Origin: RYN-230 sp963841695
Lineage (GTDB): Bacteria > Actinomycetota > Actinomycetes > Streptosporangiales > Streptosporangiaceae
Length of the DNA stretch: 64,000 nt
NCBI GenBank assembly: GCA_963841695.1
Contig: CAWJDQ010000001.1
Location: 1-64,000 of the forward strand
Direction: 5' to 3'
The position numbers were made by a program, and so were the translations under genes. Numbering within the stretch: position 1 is the first letter of the stretch; each line of letters opens with the position of its first letter. A model generated the notes under the pieces. The model did no database searches and had not been told where the DNA came from. It saw nothing but the letters and a program-made list of their open reading frames with translations. Positions 54,797-63,894 of the stretch are shown here, one piece after another.

Positions 54797-55835
54797 TTAC
54801 CTGGCGGTTGTGGCATGGGCGGCGGGCGCCAGCCGGCTCAGCACCGCGGCGGTTTCCGCCGCCATGGCGGGCACGAACTGCGCGACCGACACGATGTCGC
54901 GGATACCGCTGGCGACCTGGCCAGCGGGCAGGATCCCTGAGTCGAGGTCGCCGTCTTCCTCGGCCCGGATGAGCGCCGCGTCCTTGTAGGCGAGCAGCTC
55001 ATCTGGTGTCGCGCCTTCATTGAGCAGATCCAGGAGATGGTCAACACCGGCGCTCTTCAGGCCGCGGGCGGGACTGTACACGCCGGGGAAAATGGTGTCG
55101 TCCCCCTCGCCGGCCTCGACGATGCGGCGGGCCGTCGCCGGATGCCAGTCCACGTTGTCCTCGCTGGCGATGAACCGGGTGCCCATGGCGACTCCCGCGG
55201 CGCCGAGGCAGAGCGCGGCGGCCAGCGTCCGGCCGTCGCGGGCCCCGCCGGACAGCAGCACCGGGACCGACACCGCCTCGGTCACGTTGGGCACGAGCAC
55301 GAACGTGTGCATCGGCACCGCGTGGGTGTGGCCGCCCATCTCGTAGCCGGACGCGATCACCACGTCCACGCCGAGCTGCTCGGCCCGGAGGGCCTGGCGG
55401 GTCGAGCCGACCTTGTGCATGTGGATCAGCCCGGATCCGGCGATCAGCGGCCGGAACTCACCCGGGAAGCCCGCCGACGTGGTGAGCACGGTGAGCTGGC
55501 GTTCGAGGCCGGGATCGGCGTTCCTGGCGTCGATGACCGCCCGGATGTAGGCCTCGGAGATGGGCAGGACGTCACCGCCGTTGGCCCGGCCGACCGGGAC
55601 GTTGACGGCGAAAGGGCTTGCCGGTGAGCGACGCGGTCTCCTCGATGTGCCCGCGCAGGATCCGGGCGCCTTCGGCAGGATCGGCGGTCATGCCCGGCAT
55701 GCTGACCGTGCCGAGGCCGCCGGCTTCGCTGACCGCGGCGGCGAGCCGCGCCGTCTTGAACGGGCCCATGCCCTCCTGGACGATCGGGTGATCGATGCGG
55801 ACGAGCTCGGTGAACCGGGTCGCGAGGGCGCTCAT
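54797..55835 (-). CDS. Nitronate monooxygenase-like (NPD/IpdC-type) flavoprotein, frameshift near 55610
   Basis: An FMN TIM-barrel enzyme of the 2-nitropropane dioxygenase family. The start overlaps the thiolase-like gene as ATGA. First frame: IDHPIVQEGMGPFKTARLAA, GGLGTVSMPG. After a one-base shift near 55605-55615 the rest follows: LTVLTTSAGFPGEF, IHMHKVGSTRQAL, VVIASGYEMGGHTHAVPMHT (FMN-phosphate and catalytic His region), VLLSGGARDGRTLAAALCLG and GTRFIASEDN. The repaired length is about 346 residues. In mycobacterial steroid-ring degradation a member of this family (IpdC) acts on a CoA thioester, and the acyl-CoA setting here makes such a role more likely than nitronate oxidation. Confidence 0.82.
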
Positions 55836-57001
55836 GCCGCCACCAGGACCAAGGCCGAGCCGTCCACGAGCGCCCCGGATGTGACCACTCCTACCTCGTG
55901 GCGCGGAACCTGGCGCTCGCCACCGCGGCCCTGGATCTGCAGTACTGCCTCCGCGACGGTGTTCATCCCGTGCAGGTAGCCCTCGGCCAGCAGGCCTCCG
56001 TTGGTGTTCACCGGAAGAGTCCCGTCGATGGCGGTCGCCCCGGACTGCACGAACTCGATCGCCTCGCCGCGGCCACAGAAGCCGAGGCCTTCAAGGCCGA
56101 ACACGACCGTGCTCGAGAAGCAGTCGTAGATCTCCGCGAACTGGACGTCGGCCGCCCCGATCCCGGCGCGGCCGTACAGTTCGTCGCGGAGCAGCGAGGT
56201 GAAGTTCCGGGTGTAGTCCTCATACAGCACGTGGTCTCCGATGTCGAGTCCGGGCCGGGCACCGGCACGGTAGGCGGCCGAGGCGATGTGCGCTGGCCGG
56301 TGGCGCAGGTCTCGCGCCCGGTCCAGGCTGGTGACGACGACGGCGCAGGCGCCGTCTACCTCGCTCGTGCAGTCGGCGACCCGGAACGGGTTGACGATGC
56401 GAGGGGAGGCCAGGTAGGAGTCCCGGTCGAGTGGCTTGCGCTGGATGGCCCGCTCGTTGCGCTCGGCGTACCAGCGCTGGGCGACCGGGATGGCACCCAG
56501 GTCGTCGGGATCGTGCCCGGTCTCGATCAGGTAGCGCTGCGCCCACATCGCGATGTACTGCATGTAGGTGTCATAGCCAATGGGGTAGCGGAACTGGCCC
56601 GCACCGCCGAGGAAGGCAGAACTGCCGACGCGGACGCCGCTGCGGCCGTTGAGCGCGCGGAACACGACGACGTTCTCGGCATAACCCTGGCTCACCGCCA
56701 TGGCCGCGTTGGCGACGACCCAGGCCGGCGACTGGCCACCCTGCTGGAAGTCCATCACGTAGCGGGTCTGCGGGAGGGCCAGCGCGGTGGCGACCGCTTC
56801 ACTCGGGACGGAGTCCCCGAGCACCATGAAGCTGCCGATCCCGTCCACATCTGCCAGCGGCAGCCCGGCATCCTCGACCGCCGCGCGGCACGCCTCGGTA
56901 GCCAGGTCCAGCACGCTGCGGCCTGACTTCTTCGTGAGCCCGGTAAAGCCGATCCCGGCTATCGCTGCTGCGCGGTTCACCACAGCGCAGACGCTACGCA
57001 C
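55832..57001 (-). CDS. Thiolase-like protein lacking the thiolase catalytic Cys (SCP-x/Ltp2-like)
   Basis: A thiolase-fold protein of about 385 residues; GTG at 57001, 56983 or 56980 could be the start. The overall plan matches the lipid-transfer-protein/thiolase group: AIAGIGFTGLTKKSGRSVLD, ADVDGIGSFM, VAQRWYAERNERA, AEIYDCFSSTVVFGLEGLGF, LPVNTNGGLLAEGYLHGMN. At the place of the nucleophilic Cys it reads DFQQGGQSPAWVVANA, so the acyl-enzyme cannot form. The His of the usual HDCF motif is Tyr (EIYDCF). Such proteins can act as retro-aldolases (Ltp2) together with a DUF35 protein; a DUF35 gene is encoded at 58341 in the divergent operon. It is first gene of the minus operon. Confidence 0.85.
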   Translation of the reverse strand: MRSVCAVVNRAAAIAGIGFTGLTKKSGRSVLDLATEACRAAVEDAGLPLADVDGIGSFMVLGDSVPSEAVATALALPQTRYVMDFQQGGQSPAWVVANAAMAVSQGYAENVVVFRALNGRSGVRVGSSAFLGGAGQFRYPIGYDTYMQYIAMWAQRYLIETGHDPDDLGAIPVAQRWYAERNERAIQRKPLDRDSYLASPRIVNPFRVADCTSEVDGACAVVVTSLDRARDLRHRPAHIASAAYRAGARPGLDIGDHVLYEDYTRNFTSLLRDELYGRAGIGAADVQFAEIYDCFSSTVVFGLEGLGFCGRGEAIEFVQSGATAIDGTLPVNTNGGLLAEGYLHGMNTVAEAVLQIQGRGGERQVPRHEVGVVTSGALVDGSALVLVAA

Positions 57002-57044
57002 CGGGCCGGCGCACTGTCAACCGTGAAGTCGAGAAACGTCGCTT

Positions 57045-57061
57045 GCGTCAATAACCGACGC
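57045..57061. promoter_or_regulatory. Inverted repeat in the divergent promoter region of the catabolic locus
   Basis: GCGTC and GACGC form a perfect five-base inverted repeat around AATAACC, in the only gap (77 bases) between the two divergent operons. On the plus strand, TTGCGT (57043-57048) and TAGGGT (57067-57072), 18 bases apart, resemble a promoter ending seven bases before the thioesterase GTG, which would give a nearly leaderless message. The TetR protein at 58771 or the GntR protein at 60391 may bind here. Confidence 0.45.
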
Positions 57062-57078
57062 ATGATTAGGGTGCTGTC

Positions 57079-57556
57079 GTGCTGATCGAACGTTCCTGGC
57101 GGGTAACCATGGCCGACGTGGACGCGGCCGGGATCATCTATTACGCGAGCCCGCTGCGCTGGGCGGAAGTGCTGCTCGGCGACTGGCTCGAGCAGTCGGG
57201 GCACAGCATCGCCGGCGATGCTGGGCGGGAACGAGGCGATCCCGGTCGTCGGGGTGGAGGTCCGGTACCGGGCGCCGCTGGGCCTCGATGATCACCTCCG
57301 CCTCCGCTTGTCGGCGCAGCGGATCGGCATGACGTCGTTTACGACACGCTGTGACGTCTGGGGCCCGCGCGCCGAGCATCCCGCGGTCGAGGTCGCGGTC
57401 ACGCATGCCTTCGGCGGCTACGCACCGCCGCGCCCTGGTCAGGGTGCTGCGGTCGCCAAGCAACCGCTCCCGCCGTGGCTGAGGGAAGCCCTCGCCGCAG
57501 GCTCGGACTCCGAAGGCTCCGCAAACATGGAAGGCAAGAGGTGCGCGCAGAAATGA
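57079..57556 (+). CDS. Acyl-CoA thioesterase, 4-hydroxybenzoyl-CoA thioesterase (hot-dog) type, frameshift near 57215
   Basis: A hot-dog-fold thioesterase. GTG start at 57079: IERSWRVTMADVDAAGIIYY then ASPLRWAEVLLGDWLEQSGH, in which the Asp of ADVDAAGIIYYA corresponds to the catalytic Asp of 4HBT enzymes. A one-base shift near 57210-57220 leads into NEAIPVVGVEVRYRAPLGLD, LRLSAQRIGMTSFTTRCDVW and VEVAVTHAFGGYAPP. The repaired length is about 158 residues. The stop overlaps the crotonase start (ATGA). It may release CoA from dead-end thioesters of the pathway. It is first gene of the plus operon. Confidence 0.8.
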
Positions 57557-58356
57557 CCTCGGTGGCGGTGGACCGTGTGGACGTGGACGGGGACCCGGCG
57601 CTGGGCCTGGTGACGCTCAACCGGCCGGATGAGATGAACCCGCTGGACTGGGATACGGTGCGCGAGCTGGGCCGGGTTCTGGACACCCTGGCCACGGAGC
57701 CGACGGTCCGCCTGATCGCGATTACCGGTGCGGGCCGCGCCTTCAGCGCTGGCGGCGACATGAAGAAATACCGGACCCTGCAGCGCGACGCCCAGGACTT
57801 CCCGCAGTTCCTGGCCGACATTCACCAGGTCTTTCAGCGGATTCCGCAGTACCCGAAGCCGGTGGTTGCGCTCGTCAACGGAATCGCGGTCGCCGGCGGC
57901 CTCGAGCTCGTCTTGTTCTGTGATTTTGCCTTGATGGCCGAGTCCGCCAGGATCGGTGATGCGCACCTGCCCTTCGGGCAGATGGGCGGCGGGGGGGTGC
58001 TGACCATGCTGCCCCGCATGATCGGGCCCGCCCGCGCCAGGGAGCTGATCGTGACGGGCCGCCTGCTGAGGGCCGAGGAAGCAATGGCGTGGGGCCTGGT
58101 ATCGCGGGTGGTGCGTGACGGCGAACTGGTGGCCGCCGCAGCCGAGCTGACCCGGGAGGTCATGAAGAAGTCACCGCTGGCGCTCGGCAACGCGAAACGC
58201 ACGCTCAACGCGGCGTTCTTCAGCGGGACCGACGTCGATGCCGCGCTCCGCCTCGAGCGCGAGGTGACTGCCCGCTACTGCCTGACCAGTGCGGATGCGG
58301 CCGAGGGGCTCGAGGCATTCTCCGGCAAGCGCACGCCGCAATGGACAGGCCGGTGA
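57553..58356 (+). CDS. Enoyl-CoA hydratase/isomerase family protein
   Basis: A 267-residue crotonase-fold enzyme. ATG 57553 overlaps the thioesterase stop; 26 upstream codons in the open frame are a shadow. Oxyanion loops GRAFSAGGDMKKYRTL and NGIAVAGGLELVLFCDFALM; then IGDAHLPFGQMGGGGVLTML and ARARELIVTGRLLRAEEAM. By eye the first catalytic Glu of hydratases is His (DAHLPF), while the second position keeps Glu (RELIVTG). It would hydrate or isomerise the enoyl-CoA made by the dehydrogenase, and a beta-hydroxyacyl-CoA product would be a substrate for the thiolase-like/DUF35 pair. The 3' end overlaps the DUF35 gene by 16 bases. Confidence 0.87.
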   Translation: MTSVAVDRVDVDGDPALGLVTLNRPDEMNPLDWDTVRELGRVLDTLATEPTVRLIAITGAGRAFSAGGDMKKYRTLQRDAQDFPQFLADIHQVFQRIPQYPKPVVALVNGIAVAGGLELVLFCDFALMAESARIGDAHLPFGQMGGGGVLTMLPRMIGPARARELIVTGRLLRAEEAMAWGLVSRVVRDGELVAAAAELTREVMKKSPLALGNAKRTLNAAFFSGTDVDAALRLEREVTARYCLTSADAAEGLEAFSGKRTPQWTGR

Positions 58357-58766
58357 CCGCGGCCACGCCTGGCACGGCGCCCGAACCCATCCCGCCCAGC
58401 CCCGACGTTGACTCCCAGTTTTACTGGGACGACCTCGCCGAGGGGCGCCTGTCCGTGCAGGAATGCGTGAGCTGCCGCAGACGGCGCTTCCCGCCCATGC
58501 CCTCCTGCCCGTACTGCGCTGCGGCAGGCACCGTGATCCGGGAGGCAACAGCCGGCTCCGTATACTCGTGGGTCACAGTGCGGCGGGCCTTCCAGCCCGC
58601 GTTCGAGGCCGACGTGCCTTACACGATCGTGACTGTCAACCTCGACGGCGGGGGCCGCATCGTCGGGCGGCTGGACCCAGGGGATGCAGCACGCGCGGGG
58701 CTGCGCGTCGCGCCGCACTTCGTGCCGCACCAGGGCTGGACCGAAGCCCGCTTCCATCCGGAGTGA
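58341..58766 (+). CDS. DUF35 protein: zinc ribbon plus OB-fold, acyl-CoA associated
   Basis: A 141-residue protein. The N-terminal helix (DSQFYWDDLAEGRLSVQECV) is followed by a zinc ribbon with Cys pairs ECVSCRRRRFPPMPSCPYC and an OB-fold (GSVYSWVTVRRAFQPAFEAD, VPYTIVTVNLDGGGRIVGRL). DUF35 proteins bind acyl-CoA and partner with thiolase-fold enzymes; in steroid side-chain degradation a DUF35 domain is required for the aldolase Ltp2. Here it is a stand-alone gene in the operon divergent from the Cys-less thiolase-like gene, which makes a two-protein aldolase plausible. The start overlaps the crotonase gene. Confidence 0.9.
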   Translation: MDRPVTAATPGTAPEPIPPSPDVDSQFYWDDLAEGRLSVQECVSCRRRRFPPMPSCPYCAAAGTVIREATAGSVYSWVTVRRAFQPAFEADVPYTIVTVNLDGGGRIVGRLDPGDAARAGLRVAPHFVPHQGWTEARFHPE

Positions 58767-58770
58767 ATCT

Positions 58771-59400
58771 GTGACCTCTGACGCGCCAACTGCCACTGAG
58801 CCCCTCAGCCGCTCAGACCGGCGGCGGGCCAAGCGAGTCGACGACATCCTTCGGGTGGCTACCCGCCTGCTGGCCGAACGCGGGTATGCGGCCACCAACC
58901 TCGACGAGATCGCCGAGATGCTCGACCTCTCTAAAGCCTCGCTGTACCACTACTTCCCGGGCAAGGAACACCTGATCCTGGCCTGCCTGGATCGCATCGG
59001 CGACGAGACGAACCAGCATCTCAGTGCCGTCGCGGGCAGCGCTGCACCGCCCCGGGAGCGCCTGCACGCGGCAGTGCGGGCGCAGGTGCTGGTCCTGACC
59101 GGCGACCAGTCTGCAGGCGCGGCGCTGTTCATTCATGATCTAGGCCTGCCAGAGGCTGTCCAGACGCGTCTCCGGGCGCTTGTCGAGCAGCATGACCAGC
59201 TCTTCCGGTCCATCATCGACGAGGGAATACGGGCCGGAGAGCTGCACGTGGCCGACCCGGCGGTCGCGCGTCTGCTGATGCACGGCGCCATCAACTTCAT
59301 CCCCTCCTGGTACAAGGAGAGCCGCCGTATGTCGCCAGAGCGCCTCGCTGACGTGGTAGCCGACACCCTCCTTCAGCTCTTCGGGGGTGGCCCGGCATGA
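58771..59400 (+). CDS. TetR-family regulator inside the catabolic operon
   Basis: GTG 58771 follows the DUF35 stop by four bases; earlier codons in the frame are a shadow. Helix-turn-helix: ATNLDEIAEMLDLSKASLYH then YFPGKEHLILACLDRI. The C-terminal domain ends MLMHGAINFIPSWYKESRRM then SPERLADVVADTLLQLF, a pattern seen in TetR regulators of fatty acid or steroid catabolism (KstR2/FadR type of layout). It probably responds to an acyl-CoA and controls both divergent operons through the 57045 region. The stop overlaps the next start by four bases. Confidence 0.88.
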   Translation: MTSDAPTATEPLSRSDRRRAKRVDDILRVATRLLAERGYAATNLDEIAEMLDLSKASLYHYFPGKEHLILACLDRIGDETNQHLSAVAGSAAPPRERLHAAVRAQVLVLTGDQSAGAALFIHDLGLPEAVQTRLRALVEQHDQLFRSIIDEGIRAGELHVADPAVARLLMHGAINFIPSWYKESRRMSPERLADVVADTLLQLFGGGPA

Positions 59401-60413
59401 GGCTCGGCCTCTACATCCTCGGCGACAGCATGCGGCTCTCGGAGATCGGCCAACTCGCGGCCGCGGCCGAGGCCGCCGGCCTTGACTCGGTATGGACCGG
59501 TGAGTACTGGCACAGCGGCTTCCAGGCCGCCGCCGCGGCGGCCCGCACCACCGCCCGGGTCCGCATCGGCACGGGTATCGTGCAGGCATTTCCCCGCACG
59601 CCGCTCACCACTGCCATCGAGGCTCTTGACCTTGATGAGGTCGCTGGTGGCCGCCTCATCCTGGGCCTCGGGCCGCAGGTCAAGCGATACAACGAGCGAC
59701 TGCACGGCATCGAGTACGGCCGGCCCGTGCAGCGCATGCGCGAGTATGTGCAGGCCCTCACAGCGTTGTGGGCTCTCGCTTCAGGCGGATCGCCGGCCAT
59801 GCCACGCGGTGAGTACTACGGCTTCGATCTTGCCGGGTTCGTGCGCCCTGCCCCGGCCGTGCGGGAATCGATCCCGATCTATCTCGCCGCCGTCCGGCCC
59901 GCCATGACCAGGCTGGCCGCCGAATGCGCCGACGGGCTCGTCGCCCATCCCATGTCCTCGGCGGCAGACCTCGACTCCTACCAGGAGTGGATAGCTGAGG
60001 GCGCAGCGAAGGCTGGCCGCGACCCAGCAGAGATCGAGCACGTGCAGTTCATCATCTGCTCGGTCGCCGCCGATGCGGCCCAGGCCCGGCGGGAGGCTGC
60101 GCAGCAGATCGCCCTGTACGCGGCGACTCAGACGTACGCCTACCGCCTGGAGCAGCTCGGTTTCGCTGACGAACGCGCTGCCATCCGCTCGGCCTACCAG
60201 GCCCGCGACCTGAATGCGATGGCCCGCGCGGTGAGCGACCGGGTTCTTGACGCGTTCGCCGTCGCCGGCACTCCCGATCAGGTCCGCGAAGGCCTCAGCC
60301 ACCGTGCGCGGCCGGCCCATACTGTCGTCCTGGCCCCCCCGACCTACGGCGTCACCGCAACTCGTTGTACCGAGATAGCACGCGACCTCATCAGCCTCTT
60401 CGGCCAGTCCTGA
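59397..60413 (+). CDS. LLM-class (luciferase-like) F420-dependent oxidoreductase
   Basis: A 338-residue TIM-barrel enzyme. Marks: MRLGLYILGDSMRLSEIGQL, AEAAGLDSVWTGEYWHSG, VRIGTGIVQAFPRTPLTTA, GGRLILGLGPQVKRYNERLH, and ADGLVAHPMSS. The layout matches actinomycete F420-dependent reductases or dehydrogenases more than FMN luciferases, though the cofactor cannot be proved from sequence. It is last in the plus operon (ATGA overlap with TetR). It could perform a redox step on the pathway acyl-CoA or acid. The 3' end overlaps the convergent GntR gene by 23 bases. Confidence 0.87.
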   Translation: MRLGLYILGDSMRLSEIGQLAAAAEAAGLDSVWTGEYWHSGFQAAAAAARTTARVRIGTGIVQAFPRTPLTTAIEALDLDEVAGGRLILGLGPQVKRYNERLHGIEYGRPVQRMREYVQALTALWALASGGSPAMPRGEYYGFDLAGFVRPAPAVRESIPIYLAAVRPAMTRLAAECADGLVAHPMSSAADLDSYQEWIAEGAAKAGRDPAEIEHVQFIICSVAADAAQARREAAQQIALYAATQTYAYRLEQLGFADERAAIRSAYQARDLNAMARAVSDRVLDAFAVAGTPDQVREGLSHRARPAHTVVLAPPTYGVTATRCTEIARDLISLFGQS

Positions 60414-61128
60414 CCGGCGCGCTCTTTGTCACGTTGATGGCGACGGTGTCCCGGGTCCGCTCCAGGTGAGCCGTGAGCGCGGCGACCGCCCGGTCCGCGT
60501 CGCGGGCCAGGGTCGCGTCCATCAATTCGGCGTGCTCGCGGCCGAGGTCACGGTCGGGGGGACCGAACGACCGCGACCAGAGCCGGTGGATTTCCGACGC
60601 GTCCGCCAGCGACCGGGTGACCTCCCGCATGCGCGGGCTGCCGCAGGCACTGAGGATCTGGGCGTGGAACTCCGAGTGAGCCCGGTCCCACTCGCCGGAC
60701 AGCGCCGGTGGTTCGCTCCTGGCCGTCACCGGAGTGTTCGCCAGCCGGTAGTGGGCCGCGACCACCTGCGATTCCCACGCCACGTCCCCACGCTCGATCG
60801 CCCACCGAAGCGCCGTGCTCTCGGTCGCCACCCGCACGTTGATCAGGTCGGCGAAGTCTTCCAGCGAGAGGTCAGTGACGGTGAAGCCGATCTGCGGCTC
60901 GGCGCTGACCAGTTGCTCCCCGGTCAGCCGGTTGAGCGCCTCCCGGACCACGTTCAGGCTGACGCCGTGCCCGGCGGCCAGTTCCGACACCTTCAGCCGC
61001 TGGCCGGGCCCGAGCCGCCCGGCCAGGATGGCCGACCGTACCGCTGAGTAGACGACTTCGCTCAAGGTGCTCTTGTCCGCAACGCGTGCCACAGTCCACG
61101 AGAGTAGCAGTATTCGATGATGAGCCAT
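60391..61128 (-). CDS. GntR-family regulator (FadR/VanR subgroup, FCD domain)
   Basis: A 245-residue repressor with a winged helix (LSEVVYSAVRSAILAGRLGP, RLKVSELAAGHGVSLNVVRE, ALNRLTGEQLV) and a helical FCD ligand domain (DLINVRVATESTALRWAIER, HSEFHAQILSACGSPRM). The FCD domain usually binds organic acids through metal-coordinating Asp and His residues. ATG 61128 or GTG 61092 may be the start. It is convergent with the LLM gene and has an AATAGA/TCTATT operator-like repeat 23 bases upstream of its ATG. It may control itself and the FAA-like remnant region or the catabolic operon. Confidence 0.85.
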   Translation of the reverse strand: MAHHRILLLSWTVARVADKSTLSEVVYSAVRSAILAGRLGPGQRLKVSELAAGHGVSLNVVREALNRLTGEQLVSAEPQIGFTVTDLSLEDFADLINVRVATESTALRWAIERGDVAWESQVVAAHYRLANTPVTARSEPPALSGEWDRAHSEFHAQILSACGSPRMREVTRSLADASEIHRLWSRSFGPPDRDLGREHAELMDATLARDADRAVAALTAHLERTRDTVAINVTKSAPVRTGRRG

Positions 61129-61150
61129 GTAGTGGAGTCAGGTGACAAAT

Positions 61151-61165
61151 AATAGATTTTCTATT
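61151..61165. promoter_or_regulatory. Inverted repeat upstream of the GntR gene
   Basis: AATAGA-TTT-TCTATT is a perfect six-base inverted repeat in an AT-rich patch, 23 bases upstream of the GntR ATG. A few outer bases extend the symmetry imperfectly. Probable autoregulatory site of the GntR protein. Confidence 0.5.
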
Positions 61166-61240
61166 GCTTGATGGTTGACCGGTGTCCTACGGTGGCCTGC
61201 AACGGCATGGCCAGCAGGATGACGACGGCAGGAGCAGAAC

Positions 61241-61505
61241 ATGCACGTGGCGAACGTGGCGGGCCGCCCGCACATCGTGGTGGATGGCGGGATGGTCAAC
61301 GTCAGTGCGGCCAGTGCCGGGCGGTTCCCCGCTGATCCGCTGGGCCTGCTGAAGCGGTGGCCGGAATTCCGCGAGTGGGCCGGCCATGCCGCGCTCGCCG
61401 GCCCTGTCCCGGTGGCGGCGGCCGGCAACCAGGCAGGTCAGCGACACGATCGAGTTTCCGGGCGGCACAGGCCAGCCGGCGGTTGCCGACCTTCTCTAGG
61501 GCAAG
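61241..61505 (+). pseudogene. Remnant of a fumarylacetoacetate-hydrolase-family gene
   Basis: The plus strand encodes MHVANVAGRPHIVVDGGMVN, VSAASAGRFPADPLGLLKRW and PEFREWAGHAALAGPVP, which matches the N-terminal lid region of FAA-hydrolase-family enzymes. After about 66 residues the catalytic barrel is absent; a short stretch in another frame reads VSDTIEFPGGTGQPAVADLL and stops at about 61499. So an internal deletion seems to have removed the body of the gene. It lies just downstream of the GntR operator region, divergent from the regulator, as an intact target gene would. Confidence 0.45.
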
Positions 61506-61618
61506 TATTGTTACAAGCAACACTTGTATATAGCAAAACAGCGGCCCGGCCCTGCGGCCGCAGCCCCGCGCTGGCTCGTGGTCGTGGCTGTCTCGCACGC
61601 ACAAGGAGGCATGTCGTC

Positions 61619-61816
61619 ATGAGCTCGGTCTGGTCCCTCGTGCTATGGGCCGCCATCCCCGTCATCGTGCTGCTCCCGACGTTCACCTACGGCGCCTACT
61701 GGCTTTTCCGGCATTTCAACGACCGGGGACGCCCGCCGGAACTGCCCGAGGAACGGGCTTACCGTGAGGCGATGACGCGCGAGGCGACCTATTCCAGGGG
61801 ATCCGGGCGGAGATGA
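61619..61816 (+). CDS. Small single-span membrane protein
   Basis: A 65-residue protein. ATG 61619 has AAGGAGG nine bases upstream; the longer open frame from 61241 belongs to the FAA-like remnant. VWSLVLWAAIPVIVLLPTFT with YGAYWLFRHF forms one span, then a charged cytoplasmic tail (RGRPPELPEERAYREAMTRE). It could be a small subunit of a transporter or just a membrane-anchored peptide; I do not recognise the family. No partner gene is adjacent on the strand. Bases 61817-61982 hold nothing recognisable. Confidence 0.65.
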   Translation: MSSVWSLVLWAAIPVIVLLPTFTYGAYWLFRHFNDRGRPPELPEERAYREAMTREATYSRGSGRR

Positions 61817-61982
61817 GGCGAGGGCATCCCAGATCGTTGTGTGACGAACAACCTGGACACGACCGGGAGCACCCGTGCTTCGTCAGCCGGCAGGTCCGAC
61901 GGCCTGGCCCGTGTCGTGGTCGATGACGCGGGCGTCGTGAGCAGGGCATGCAGTGCTGCTCGCCGGGGCGCCACTGCTGGGC

Positions 61983-63761
<1,779 letters not shown>

Positions 63762-63851
63762 CGCTGCCTCCGGCCCGAGCAGCCCGTCATGGCGCTCGCG
63801 GCTGGTGCGTTGGTGGCTCTCATCGATCTCTGCCCGTCCCATCGCCCCGCC

Positions 63852-63884
63852 TTATTCTTATTAGGTACGAATAACCTACTCGTA
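63852..63884. promoter_or_regulatory. Overlapping inverted repeats between DrrAB and TetR genes
   Basis: TTATTC (63852-63857) pairs with GAATAA (63869-63874), and TACGA (63866-63870) pairs with TCGTA (63880-63884). Both lie in a 53-base AT-rich gap between the divergent genes. Likely operator of the TetR protein and promoter of one or both genes. Confidence 0.5.
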
Positions 63885-63894
63885 TGCTGTACGC

